Position numbers and translations under genes: made by a program
The notes under the pieces: model-generated
Database searches by the model: none
The model's input: only the letters and a program-made list of their open reading frames with translations
Told to the model about the DNA's origin: nothing
NCBI GenBank assembly: GCA_964505385.1
Contig: CAZDIA010000099.1
Coordinates: forward strand, 1-5,488
Direction of reading: 5' to 3'
Source: SLJN01 sp964505385
GTDB lineage: Bacteria > Bacteroidota > Rhodothermia > Balneolales > Natronogracilivirgulaceae
DNA length: 5,488 nucleotides
Shown here: positions 1-5,302 of the stretch, piece by piece
Layout of the letters: every line of letters begins with the position of its first letter
How positions within the stretch are numbered: position 1 is the stretch's first letter

Positions 1-338
1 CTCCCGGATGATCAAACTGTTTACTGGTTGTTGTTAACTGATCAAATGAGAAACGTCGAACCGGGTAAGATTGGAGTAAGTACGAAGACAATCGCGAAAG
101 CCCGACGCGCAAAAATCATTTACAAAAAAATGATTGCAATGTTTTTGAAACAATATTATTATTTGCACCGGATGTTAAAAATCAAATTATCTGTGAACTT
201 TTGGATAATAGAAAATTAGATCATCTTCTGAATACAACAGGAGTGTGAGAGCAACCAAACGCAAATTCAAACGTGTCGGCAATTAACTAACCCCTTGGCG
301 GGTATGAAAATCCCAGCGGAACTAAATCTTGAGATAAT
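1..338. other. upstream region and 5' leader, no confident gene
   Basis: One plus-strand frame is open from the window edge to a TAG at 217-219 and could be the tail of a gene. The translation is Lys/Tyr-rich, matches no family I recognise, and its first part overlaps degenerate ACTG heptamers at 14-41, so I read the stretch as non-coding. Positions 220-338 form the leader of the autokinase gene. A small imperfect GCGGG/CCCAGC hairpin is possible around 298-317. No clear Bacteroidota promoter (TTTG and TAnnTTTG at proper spacing) and no strong ribosome binding site are visible. Confidence 0.5.
14..41 (+). repeat. degenerate ACTG heptamer array (family A)
   Basis: Four consecutive 7-nt units in phase: aaactgt, ttactgg, ttgttgt, taactga. 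The third is degenerate. They follow the TNACTGN pattern of the clearer arrays at 5041-5082 and 5184-5225. This argues that the start of the window is repeat-derived intergenic DNA. With only three good units, chance resemblance remains possible. Confidence 0.4.
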
Positions 339-2753
339 ATGAGTCCATACAAAGATTTTCTCAATGGAAACGGTCACTCCAACGGAAACGGCCATTTCAA
401 CGGAAACGGAAACAACCCCGAGCACCTCCAAAAATATACCCAAAGGCAGGGTTATGAGGATGATGATACTCTGGACCTGAAAAACATATTTTATACCTTG
501 TTAGGGTACAAGTGGGTCATCTTAGCTGTATTAATTGCGGGGACCGCCATCGCCTATTTTTACGCTACAAATCTTCCCCCCACCTATCAGACCAGCGGCA
601 CGCTCATGATTCAGGAGGAACAAAACCAGTATCGCATGGCCGGCAGTGATATCGGCGACCTGATGACCAGCCGCTTCGGAGTAGGCATGGGCAACAGCAA
701 AGCCAACGAGATCGCGGTGATTGAATCGCGCAGCTTCTCGCAGGAAGTTGCTGAGCGTCTCATGGAGAATCCCGAACAGGAAGACGGGGAGGTCTATCCG
801 ATTCTGTGGGAAAAGTATCCCGAAGATTCTGAAATGGTTGATGCCGCCACCGCAGCTAACCGGATCAGATCCAATCTTGAAATTGAACTGCTTGAGGAAG
901 GTTCGGATATTCTGCAAATCAGCTTTAGAAGCGAATCTCCGCATGAAGCTCAGGCCGTTGTCGACAATGTGATAGAAAATTATCATGAATATTCCCGCGA
1001 AGCCGAAAGACAACAAGCCGGTTCCGCTCTTGAGTTTCTCTCTGAAGAAGAACAGCGGATTGAGCAGCGCCTTCAGGAGTCCGAGAATCAGTTGAGCGAG
1101 TTCATGTCGAGTGAGCGCGTTATCAATGTGGATCAACAGGCTTCCGAGGAAATCACCCGCATTGCTACGCTTGAAGCTGAACTGGAGACGGCTACCGTAG
1201 AACGGCAGGCTGTGGAAGAAGCTATCAGGCGCCATGAAAATGAACTTGAATCTATCCGGCCGGGTCTGGATGAAATGCTTTCGCGGGGTATCTCGCAAAA
1301 TTTAACCTATCTGCAGCAGCAGCTGGCCGAACTCCGCACCGAAAGATCACTGCTGATCTCCAGAAATCCCGACCTCAAAGACAACCCGGAAGCGGAACCT
1401 TCCCTGGTTGAAAAGGAGCGCCAGATCAATGCGATGCAGGAAGAGATCCGGGAGCTTACTTCCGAACTTACCGATTCTGAAACCGATCACTACCTCGGTT
1501 TTCTCGGCTCGGAAGACGGAAACGTCATTGAGCGGGTGAATGAGCTGCGAAGTAACCTTATTGAGCTGAATGTAGAGGCCAGCCAGTATGAAGCACGCCA
1601 GAGAGTGGTGGAGGAAAGACTGGATGAGCACGAGGAGTTTTTTGCTTCACTGCCGGACAAGCAGCGGCAAATGTCGCAGTTGAAAAGAAATGTTGAAATG
1701 AATTCTCAAATCTATTCCACCATCTCTCAGCAAGCCTCTGAGATGGAGCTTTGGGAACAAACACAGATGGGAATGGGGCGTACCGTAGATATGGCTGCGC
1801 TTCCTGAAGCACCTGTATCCCCACGGGTTCCGTTGTATGTGCTTATTGGTTTTATGCTGTCCGGTGTGCTGTCCGTTGGAGGCGTAATGTTACGCGAAGG
1901 ATTCAAGAAAGAAGTGGACAGCGTAGAGAAAATGAGGAATTACGGTGGCAATCTGCTGAGTGTTATTCCGGATACCAAAAAAGAGATCCGGGTCAATTTC
2001 AACAAAGCCAAAATATTGAAAGTAGGCAACAATAAAGTTTCCACCGATGTGATTGCCATGCTGGATTCCATCTCCCCGACAACCGAGGCCTATCGAAGGC
2101 TGCATACTAATATAGTGTATTCGCAGCCGGACCAGCCGTTCCAGACCCTGATGGTAACCAGCTCAAATAAAAGTGAAGGCAAGTCCACGGTTGCCGCAAA
2201 TCTGGCGGTGACCATGACCGAAGCCGGTAAAAATGTGATCCTGCTGGATACAGATCTTCGACGGCCGCGTATGAGCCGTATGTTTGGTCTGTCCAGGGAG
2301 CCCGGTGTCATGGACCTCATGTTTGATGAGGAGACAAAACTTGAGGATCTAATTCAATCAACTCCGGTTGAAGGACTTGACCTGCTTTCCGCAGGCAAAA
2401 AGGCTCCCAATCCGGCAGCGGTAAGCCGCAGCAACAAGATGCATAATTTGCTGGCTGAGTTAAAGAAGAAGTATGATCATATCATTCTTGACACTCCGCC
2501 ATTCGGTTTGATGACCGATGCTGCTCCGCTTGTCCGATATATGGATGGGGTGCTTCTGGTTGTACGGTTCAACCAGACCACTAACAATGAGCTCCAGCAT
2601 ACCACTGAGCACCTGCATCAGGTAAGGGCTAATGTAATCGGAAGCGTGTTTACTGCCTACAACTCCAGCAAAGCTTACGGTGATTACGGCAGTTACAACT
2701 ACACGAATTACTACGACTACGCCGGCTATCAGTATTATCAGACGGAAAAATAG
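339..2753 (+). CDS. Wzc-type polysaccharide co-polymerase with tyrosine autokinase (BY-kinase) domain
   Basis: This 804-residue inner-membrane protein should control polymerisation and export of a capsule or exopolysaccharide, cycling between phosphorylated and dephosphorylated oligomers. In order: an Asn/Gly-rich N-terminus (9-26); a Wzz-like segment with first membrane helix at about 59-77; a long charged periplasmic coiled-coil region (about 220-480); a proline motif P489-x-x-P492-x-x-P495; a second helix at about 499-518; and a cytoplasmic kinase. Walker A is at 609-617 (SNKSEGKST, K615), Walker A' at 634-643 (D637, D639), and Walker B at 714-721 (IILDTPP, D718). The tail has ten Tyr between Y780 and Y800, the expected autophosphorylation cluster. 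Kinase and co-polymerase are fused in one chain, as in proteobacterial Wzc. The usual PGEGKST reads KSEGKST, and the EX2RX2R oligomerisation motif reads E583-x-x-R586-x-x-H589. The ATG at 339 is the first Met after an in-frame TGA at 330-332; ribosome binding site weak. Family call is firm; the polysaccharide is unknown. Confidence 0.95.
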   Translation: MSPYKDFLNGNGHSNGNGHFNGNGNNPEHLQKYTQRQGYEDDDTLDLKNIFYTLLGYKWVILAVLIAGTAIAYFYATNLPPTYQTSGTLMIQEEQNQYRMAGSDIGDLMTSRFGVGMGNSKANEIAVIESRSFSQEVAERLMENPEQEDGEVYPILWEKYPEDSEMVDAATAANRIRSNLEIELLEEGSDILQISFRSESPHEAQAVVDNVIENYHEYSREAERQQAGSALEFLSEEEQRIEQRLQESENQLSEFMSSERVINVDQQASEEITRIATLEAELETATVERQAVEEAIRRHENELESIRPGLDEMLSRGISQNLTYLQQQLAELRTERSLLISRNPDLKDNPEAEPSLVEKERQINAMQEEIRELTSELTDSETDHYLGFLGSEDGNVIERVNELRSNLIELNVEASQYEARQRVVEERLDEHEEFFASLPDKQRQMSQLKRNVEMNSQIYSTISQQASEMELWEQTQMGMGRTVDMAALPEAPVSPRVPLYVLIGFMLSGVLSVGGVMLREGFKKEVDSVEKMRNYGGNLLSVIPDTKKEIRVNFNKAKILKVGNNKVSTDVIAMLDSISPTTEAYRRLHTNIVYSQPDQPFQTLMVTSSNKSEGKSTVAANLAVTMTEAGKNVILLDTDLRRPRMSRMFGLSREPGVMDLMFDEETKLEDLIQSTPVEGLDLLSAGKKAPNPAAVSRSNKMHNLLAELKKKYDHIILDTPPFGLMTDAAPLVRYMDGVLLVVRFNQTTNNELQHTTEHLHQVRANVIGSVFTAYNSSKAYGDYGSYNYTNYYDYAGYQYYQTEK
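363..416 (+). repeat. in-gene 3 x 18-bp tandem repeat
   Basis: Three adjacent 18-bp units (363-380, 381-398, 399-416), each opening with aa(t/c)ggaaacgg, encode NGNGHS, NGNGHF and NGNGNN at residues 9-26 of the autokinase. The unit is a multiple of three, so copy-number change would lengthen or shorten a flexible cytoplasmic N-terminal tail without a frameshift. The third unit is the most diverged. The repeat is directly visible; variability is inferred. Confidence 0.85.
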
Positions 2754-2781
2754 GCCTGTGTGAGCCGGCCTGTAGAGATAC

Positions 2782-2806
2782 TCCATGCACTGTTTAGCTG
2801 TATGGA
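2782..2806 (+). other. short hairpin in the autokinase 3' region
   Basis: The arms tccatgca (2782-2789) and tgtatgga (2799-2806) pair over 8 bp with one G-U pair and a 9-nt loop. There is no T-tract after it. It lies just upstream of the strong terminator and may only help fold the 3' end of the transcript. Confidence 0.3.
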
Positions 2807-2830
2807 ATTCCCAAAAATCTAAACTGTAAC

Positions 2831-2860
2831 AAATACCCGCCGTAACAGGCGGGTATTTTT
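2831..2860 (+). terminator. strong Rho-independent terminator after the autokinase gene
   Basis: A perfect 11-bp stem pairs 2831-2841 (aaatacccgcc) with 2848-2858 (ggcgggtattt), with a 6-nt loop (gtaaca). The run of T at 2856-2860 continues directly out of the 3' arm. The GC-rich stem core followed by T residues is a textbook intrinsic terminator. It sits 78 bp past the autokinase stop and ends one base before the ATG at 2861. It should separate the two genes transcriptionally unless read-through occurs. Confidence 0.85.
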
Positions 2861-3433
2861 ATGATAAAAGTTAAATCGTTCATGACTAAGCGACCTGTTT
2901 CCATTCTCTCACCACTGTTACTTTGCATATTGTTTTTTGTTAATAATCCCGAAATTATAGCCCAGGACACCAGTGACCGGCTGTCAAGAATTGGCGAATC
3001 CAGAGTCCGGGTAGCTGAACCGGGGCAGATGGCGGATTCGGTATACGTATGGGGTGACTGGACCGGTCAGGCTAAATACCACATTCCCAGAGGTACGACA
3101 ATACCTGAAATGATCGGATATGCGCGTGGTGTAGAGTCAAGAAGACTGACCAGGCAGGATGATGTACAGTTTGACTGGTCGGAACAGCGGCTTGAAGTCT
3201 CCGTTTCAAGATTTAATGAGGAAGAAGGATACGAGGAGTTTTATGAGTTCACTTACAATTATGATGAGCGGCTTCCTGAAGGATTCAGAGATTTTACGCT
3301 GAAAAACCGGGATGTGGTTACCATACAGGTGCGCCGCGATCCTTCATTCAGGGAATATGTAACCTTCGTGGCCACAACTCTCTCGGCTATTGCCACCACA
3401 TATCTGGCTATTGAAAATATTGTAAACCGCTAA
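2861..3433 (+). CDS. small secreted membrane-tethered protein with SLBB-like segment, probable polysaccharide export accessory
   Basis: The 190-residue reading has an N-terminal signal peptide: basic residues around TKR, a hydrophobic stretch (ILSPLLLCILFFV), and a likely cleavage near IIAQ-D. Residues 61-90 (VYVWGDW, then YHIPRGTTIPEMIGYARG) resemble the start of SLBB domains in Wza-like outer-membrane exporters, where a beta-hairpin is followed by a proline and a helix. L147-V157 (LKNRDVVTIQV) resembles the closing strand of the fold. A C-terminal hydrophobic segment (about 166-187) could anchor it. The polysaccharide-export domain that normally precedes SLBB in Wza is absent, so it is not a complete export channel. 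The neighbouring autokinase supports a role in the same system. The ATG at 2861 gives the longest frame but abuts the terminator hairpin. The ATG at 2882 (Met8, MTKRPVS) leaves a normal signal peptide and is probably the true start. No clear ribosome binding site precedes either. Coding call is firm; SLBB assignment is moderate. Confidence 0.8.
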   Translation: MIKVKSFMTKRPVSILSPLLLCILFFVNNPEIIAQDTSDRLSRIGESRVRVAEPGQMADSVYVWGDWTGQAKYHIPRGTTIPEMIGYARGVESRRLTRQDDVQFDWSEQRLEVSVSRFNEEEGYEEFYEFTYNYDERLPEGFRDFTLKNRDVVTIQVRRDPSFREYVTFVATTLSAIATTYLAIENIVNR

Positions 3434-3596
3434 AATGCAGCTCTTGTTACACCGAGTCCCTCAAAAAGCGTGTCTGCGCAACATCGAAGGGCTCTTGACA
3501 GGCTTGATAAAGTGTGGCCAAAGAGCAAGATTTACCCCTTGACCAGGCAAATTGGATGTAATCACAAATCCAAACGCTAAGCCCCGGATAAAATAA

Positions 3597-3621
3597 AGGA
3601 TAAAATTAAAAATTTTATCCT
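3597..3621. other. perfect 11-bp AT-rich hairpin
   Basis: aggataaaatt (3597-3607) pairs perfectly with aattttatcct (3611-3621) around an AAA loop. It lies 164 bp past the end of the SLBB-like gene and is not followed by a T-tract. It could be a weak terminator, a protein-binding palindrome, or a remnant of a mobile end. Only the symmetry is certain. Confidence 0.6.
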
Positions 3622-3639
3622 GATCCCCTTGCAACAAAC

Positions 3640-3660
3640 ATGAGTATATCTTATACTCAT
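3640..3660. other. perfect 9-bp hairpin
   Basis: atgagtata (3640-3648) pairs perfectly with tatactcat (3652-3660) around a TCT loop. It lies 19 bp beyond the preceding hairpin. Two perfect palindromes this close suggest an operator pair or a structured transcript end, but no T-tract or adjacent promoter supports a choice. Confidence 0.55.
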
Positions 3661-3694
3661 TCATGTGACTCACCTGGCGAAGCTGCACCCGTTT

Positions 3695-3729
3695 TCAGTT
3701 AACAGTGATCAGTAAGCAGTTATCAGTTA
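3695..3729 (-). repeat. ACTG heptamer array, reverse orientation (family A)
   Basis: Five consecutive 7-nt units in exact phase: tcagtta, acagtga, tcagtaa, gcagtta, tcagtta. The consensus NCAGTNA is the complement of TNACTGN seen forward at 3949-3969, 5041-5082 and 5184-5225. The core CAGT is invariant while flanking bases vary. The unit length is not a multiple of three and no gene lies here. Confidence 0.85.
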
Positions 3730-3765
3730 GAACACTGAATTAGTTGAAGTGACAGAATAACAAAG

Positions 3766-3802
3766 TAATCCAGACTTTATCGGGACAAGCGCCGTGACAA
3801 AG
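3766..3802 (+). repeat. 37-bp direct repeat, copy 1
   Basis: This copy matches 4554-4590 over 37 bases with six mismatches and no gaps. Both end in gcgccgtgacaaag. The part reading tccaga...tcggga is a decayed version of the hairpin intact in copy 2. The two copies bracket the winged-helix gene. Confidence 0.8.
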
Positions 3803-3864
3803 TATTGGAAGTATGAAATATTGGGGTTATGGAGTATTGGAATGATGGAATAATGGAATAGTGA
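3801..3864 (-). repeat. octamer array, reverse orientation (family B)
   Basis: Eight consecutive 8-nt units in phase: agtattgg, aagtatga, aatattgg, ggttatgg, agtattgg, aatgatgg, aataatgg, aatagtga. The consensus is close to AATNATGG, the complement of the CCAACATT-like units at 3887-3942. Together they form an imperfect inverted repeat with a 22-bp spacer. Confidence 0.85.
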
Positions 3865-3886
3865 GTCAAAATTATACTACAATCCC

Positions 3887-3942
3887 CCACCATTCCAACG
3901 ATCCATTAATCCATTACCCCAACAACCCAACATTCCAATCCA
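3887..3942 (+). repeat. octamer array, forward orientation (family B)
   Basis: Seven consecutive 8-nt units in phase: ccaccatt, ccaacgat, ccattaat, ccattacc, ccaacaac, ccaacatt, ccaatcca. Each starts with CCA. The same family recurs at 5140-5179. It faces the reverse array at 3801-3864. Confidence 0.85.
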
Positions 3943-3948
3943 ACTTAA

Positions 3949-3969
3949 AAACTGCTGACTGGTAACTGA
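3949..3969 (+). repeat. short ACTG heptamer array, forward (family A)
   Basis: Three in-phase 7-nt units: aaactgc, tgactgg, taactga. It is the forward partner of the reverse array at 3695-3729 and so closes a nested A'-B'-B-A arrangement. Confidence 0.65.
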
Positions 3970-4013
3970 ACCCTGCAAACCTCTGTGCCCTCAGTGGTTA
4001 ACAAAATAGTTTT

Positions 4014-4556
4014 TTGCTCGACGCTATTATCACATCCAAACTTCGGGTTAAACTGTTGTTGAAATTTTTCATCAACCCCGAGACTACCGCGTGGCTGCGC
4101 GGACTGGAGAAGGAATTCGGCGTTTCCAGCAATGCGGTGCGCCAGGAGCTGAACAAACTCGAAGAAGCCGGCATTATTAAATCCGAAAGCAGCAGCTATC
4201 GCAAGCTGTTTCGCGCCAACGATCAGCATCCGCTCTATGAGGAAATCCGCCGGATCATGATGAAAACCGCAGGCATTGAACAAATACTGGAAAAGGTGAT
4301 CCGCCGGCTGGGAGACCCCCAAAAAGTATACCTCACCGGCAGCCTTGCCAGAGGAGTGGACAGCGACCGGATTCAGCTCTGCATCGTCGGCGAGATTGAC
4401 CGGGACTACCTCGATCAACTTACCCGCAAAGCCGAACAGCTGATCAACAAAACAATCACCACCACCATCATCCATCCCGATAACTGGACCCCCGCCGCCA
4501 TAGAAGCCGAACCCGGATTATTGATTTATTCAGGGGAGGGGGGAGTAGCAGAGTAA
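4014..4556 (+). CDS. winged-helix protein with degenerate nucleotidyltransferase-like domain
   Basis: The 180-residue product begins MLDAIITSKLRVKLLLKFF, a start typical of a Bacteroidota family of winged-helix proteins found near polysaccharide genes. The TTG at 4014 is therefore taken as the start; an in-frame TAA at 3999-4001 blocks extension. Residues about 25-70 form the DNA-binding winged helix (LRGLEKEFGVSSNAVRQEL, then LEEAGIIKS and the wing). Residues 104-126 match the opening of minimal nucleotidyltransferases: G109-S110-x-x-R113-G114, then D118-R-I-Q121-L and V125-G126. The usual Asp-x-Asp metal pair is not intact (Gln where the second Asp is expected), so catalysis is doubtful and the domain may sense a ligand or form a dimer. 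The gene is visibly richer in G and C than its flanks. It stands alone between repeat arrays, and its stop codon forms the first three bases of the 37-bp repeat at 4554. A role in regulating surface polysaccharide is inferred from family and context. Confidence 0.85.
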   Translation: MLDAIITSKLRVKLLLKFFINPETTAWLRGLEKEFGVSSNAVRQELNKLEEAGIIKSESSSYRKLFRANDQHPLYEEIRRIMMKTAGIEQILEKVIRRLGDPQKVYLTGSLARGVDSDRIQLCIVGEIDRDYLDQLTRKAEQLINKTITTTIIHPDNWTPAAIEAEPGLLIYSGEGGVAE

Positions 4557-4590
4557 TCCCGACCTGGTCGGGCCAGGCGCCGTGACAAAG
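4554..4590 (+). repeat. 37-bp direct repeat, copy 2, starting on a stop codon
   Basis: It matches 3766-3802 with six mismatches in 37. It begins with the TAA of the winged-helix gene. It holds a 6-bp hairpin cccgac/gtcggg (4558-4563 with 4567-4572) and an overlapping alternative cctgg/ccagg (4563-4567 with 4573-4577); only one can form at a time. There is no T-tract, so it is a poor intrinsic terminator. Confidence 0.8.
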
Positions 4591-4619
4591 GCAACAAGGC
4601 ATCGAGGCACAAAGGCACC
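4588..4619 (+). repeat. AAGGCACA octamer array (family E)
   Basis: Four in-phase 8-nt units: aaggcaac, aaggcatc, gaggcaca, aaggcacc. It starts inside the last bases of the 37-bp repeat. The same family returns at 4924-4963. A related phrase in reverse lies just before the winged-helix gene (about 3981-3999). Confidence 0.8.
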
Positions 4620-4637
4620 AACGGTTTGAAAGAATTA

Positions 4638-4658
4638 AAGATTGAAGATTGAAGATTA
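4638..4658 (+). repeat. AAGATTG heptamer triplet
   Basis: Three in-phase units: aagattg, aagattg, aagatta. A single related phrase (ttgaagatta) recurs at about 4989-4998. Short, so only moderately informative. Confidence 0.6.
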
Positions 4659-4683
4659 AAATTTCCTTGATAGCAAGCACGGC

Positions 4684-4869
4684 AGCCAAATTCCAACAAA
4701 TCGCAAATCATACATCGCAAATCGTCAATCGTAAATCTCTATGTGCCGGCTCGGGTTTGGCAAGCTGCTACATCACATATTGAAAAGTGGTGAAAACTTG
4801 CCGGATCAAAAAGATTTGCGACGTACGATTGACGATTTGCGATTTCAGATGTTTTTTCAGTTGCCGAAT
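4684..4869. repeat. 186-bp palindromic composite repeat, copy 1
   Basis: It aligns without gaps to 5303-5488 at an offset of 619 bp with about ten mismatches by eye. The left part is six in-phase heptamers of consensus NAATCGN (4698-4739), the right part five of the complementary type (4812-4846). These give a perfect 20-bp inverted repeat, 4714-4733 with 4824-4843. Inside are two further nested pairings: ggcaag 4759-4764 with cttgcc 4797-4802, and catcac 4771-4776 with gtggtg 4787-4792 (one G-U pair). No reading frame is shared convincingly. It could be a non-autonomous mobile palindrome, a cruciform or a structured RNA. Confidence 0.9.
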
Positions 4870-4883
4870 TCAAGAGTCTTCAA

Positions 4884-4963
4884 TTAGTTGAAGTGACAAA
4901 GTGAAAAAGTAACAGAGTGGGAAAAGGCACCAAGGCATCAAGGCACAAAGGCACAAAGGCACA
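4884..4963 (+). repeat. compound octamer array (families D then E in one phase)
   Basis: After ttagttga come agtgacaa, agtgaaaa, agtaacag and agtgggaa (4892-4923), followed without any phase shift by aaggcacc, aaggcatc and three copies of aaggcaca (4924-4963). Two different word families share one 8-nt register. The opening aattagttgaagtgaca also occurs at about 3739-3755. Confidence 0.85.
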
Positions 4964-5040
4964 AAGAGGCTTAATACAATTAACCCTATTGAAGATTAAA
5001 AAATAACAACCACACTCAGTCATCAACTAAAAATCCCTGT

Positions 5041-5082
5041 TTACTGATAACTGTTCACTGCTAACTGCTAACTGCTAACTGT
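5041..5082 (+). repeat. ACTG heptamer array (family A)
   Basis: Six in-phase 7-nt units: ttactga, taactgt, tcactgc, taactgc, taactgc, taactgt. The consensus TNACTGN is kept throughout. Confidence 0.9.
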
Positions 5083-5139
5083 AAACTACCCTTGCAGGGT
5101 CTCCTTACAGTCGACCACTTCAAGGGGATTTGTTGCACC

Positions 5140-5179
5140 CCAACATTCCAACATTCCATCATTCCATTACCCCAAAATT
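5140..5179 (+). repeat. CCAACATT octamer array (family B)
   Basis: Five in-phase 8-nt units: ccaacatt, ccaacatt, ccatcatt, ccattacc, ccaaaatt. Same family and strand as 3887-3942. It is followed after 4 bp by an ACTG heptamer array, as the forward B array at 3887-3942 is followed by one at 3949. Confidence 0.9.
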
Positions 5180-5183
5180 GCAT

Positions 5184-5225
5184 TAACTGATAACTGGTAA
5201 CTGATCACTGTTCACTGATAACTGA
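5184..5225 (+). repeat. ACTG heptamer array (family A)
   Basis: Six in-phase 7-nt units: taactga, taactgg, taactga, tcactgt, tcactga, taactga. It is the same length as the array at 5041-5082 but differs in the variable positions, so it is not a recent copy of it. Confidence 0.9.
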
Positions 5226-5251
5226 ATTTGACACACTGTAGCCCTGCCTGT

Positions 5252-5268
5252 CCCGAGCTTGCCTCGGG
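5252..5268. other. small GC-rich hairpin
   Basis: cccgag (5252-5257) pairs with ctcggg (5263-5268) around cttgc. It resembles in form the tcccgac/gtcggg hairpin of the 37-bp repeat at 4558-4572 and may be a third, diverged member. It is not followed by a T-tract. Confidence 0.5.
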
Positions 5269-5302
5269 GATACACTGCCCAATATACCCTTGCAGGCACC
5301 GT

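Larger units (their letters stand above)
3434..4013. other. 580-bp intergenic region of inverted repeat arrays
   Basis: I find no convincing gene here. The first part (3434-3690) holds two perfect AT-rich hairpins. From 3695 onward it is largely short-unit arrays: ACTG heptamers in reverse (3695-3729), a D-type octamer stretch (about 3748-3771), a 37-bp repeat (3766-3802), octamers in reverse (3801-3864) and forward (3887-3942), then forward ACTG heptamers (3949-3969). The last 30 bases before the TTG start carry a phrase (ctctgtgccctcagtggtt) related in reverse to the AAGGCACA family. A minus-strand frame at 3461-3688 is open but has no family character. Confidence 0.7.

Noticed and set aside
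142..165. TTTG and TATTATTTG as a Bacteroidota promoter
   Set aside because: The two boxes are about 9 bp apart instead of roughly 19, and the -7 box carries an extra base.
28..219. 63-residue plus-strand frame at the window start
   Set aside because: It overlaps degenerate ACTG heptamers and gives a low-complexity basic product; it could still be the end of a truncated gene but nothing supports that.
294..304. ggcgggta in the kinase leader as an ops/JUMPstart-like element
   Set aside because: It only resembles the GGCGGTAG core after one insertion, and the rest of the element is absent.
531..1298. 255-residue open frame on the minus strand inside the autokinase gene
   Set aside because: It lies fully antisense to a well-supported coding sequence, shows no family motifs, and its composition is what the complement of a coiled-coil coding region would give.
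3461..3688. 75-residue minus-strand frame after the SLBB-like gene
   Set aside because: It reads through both perfect hairpins, has no recognisable domain and no start signal.
3945..4475. 176-residue open frame on the minus strand over the winged-helix gene
   Set aside because: The plus-strand protein has recognisable domains; the antisense frame has none and begins and ends at no meaningful signal.
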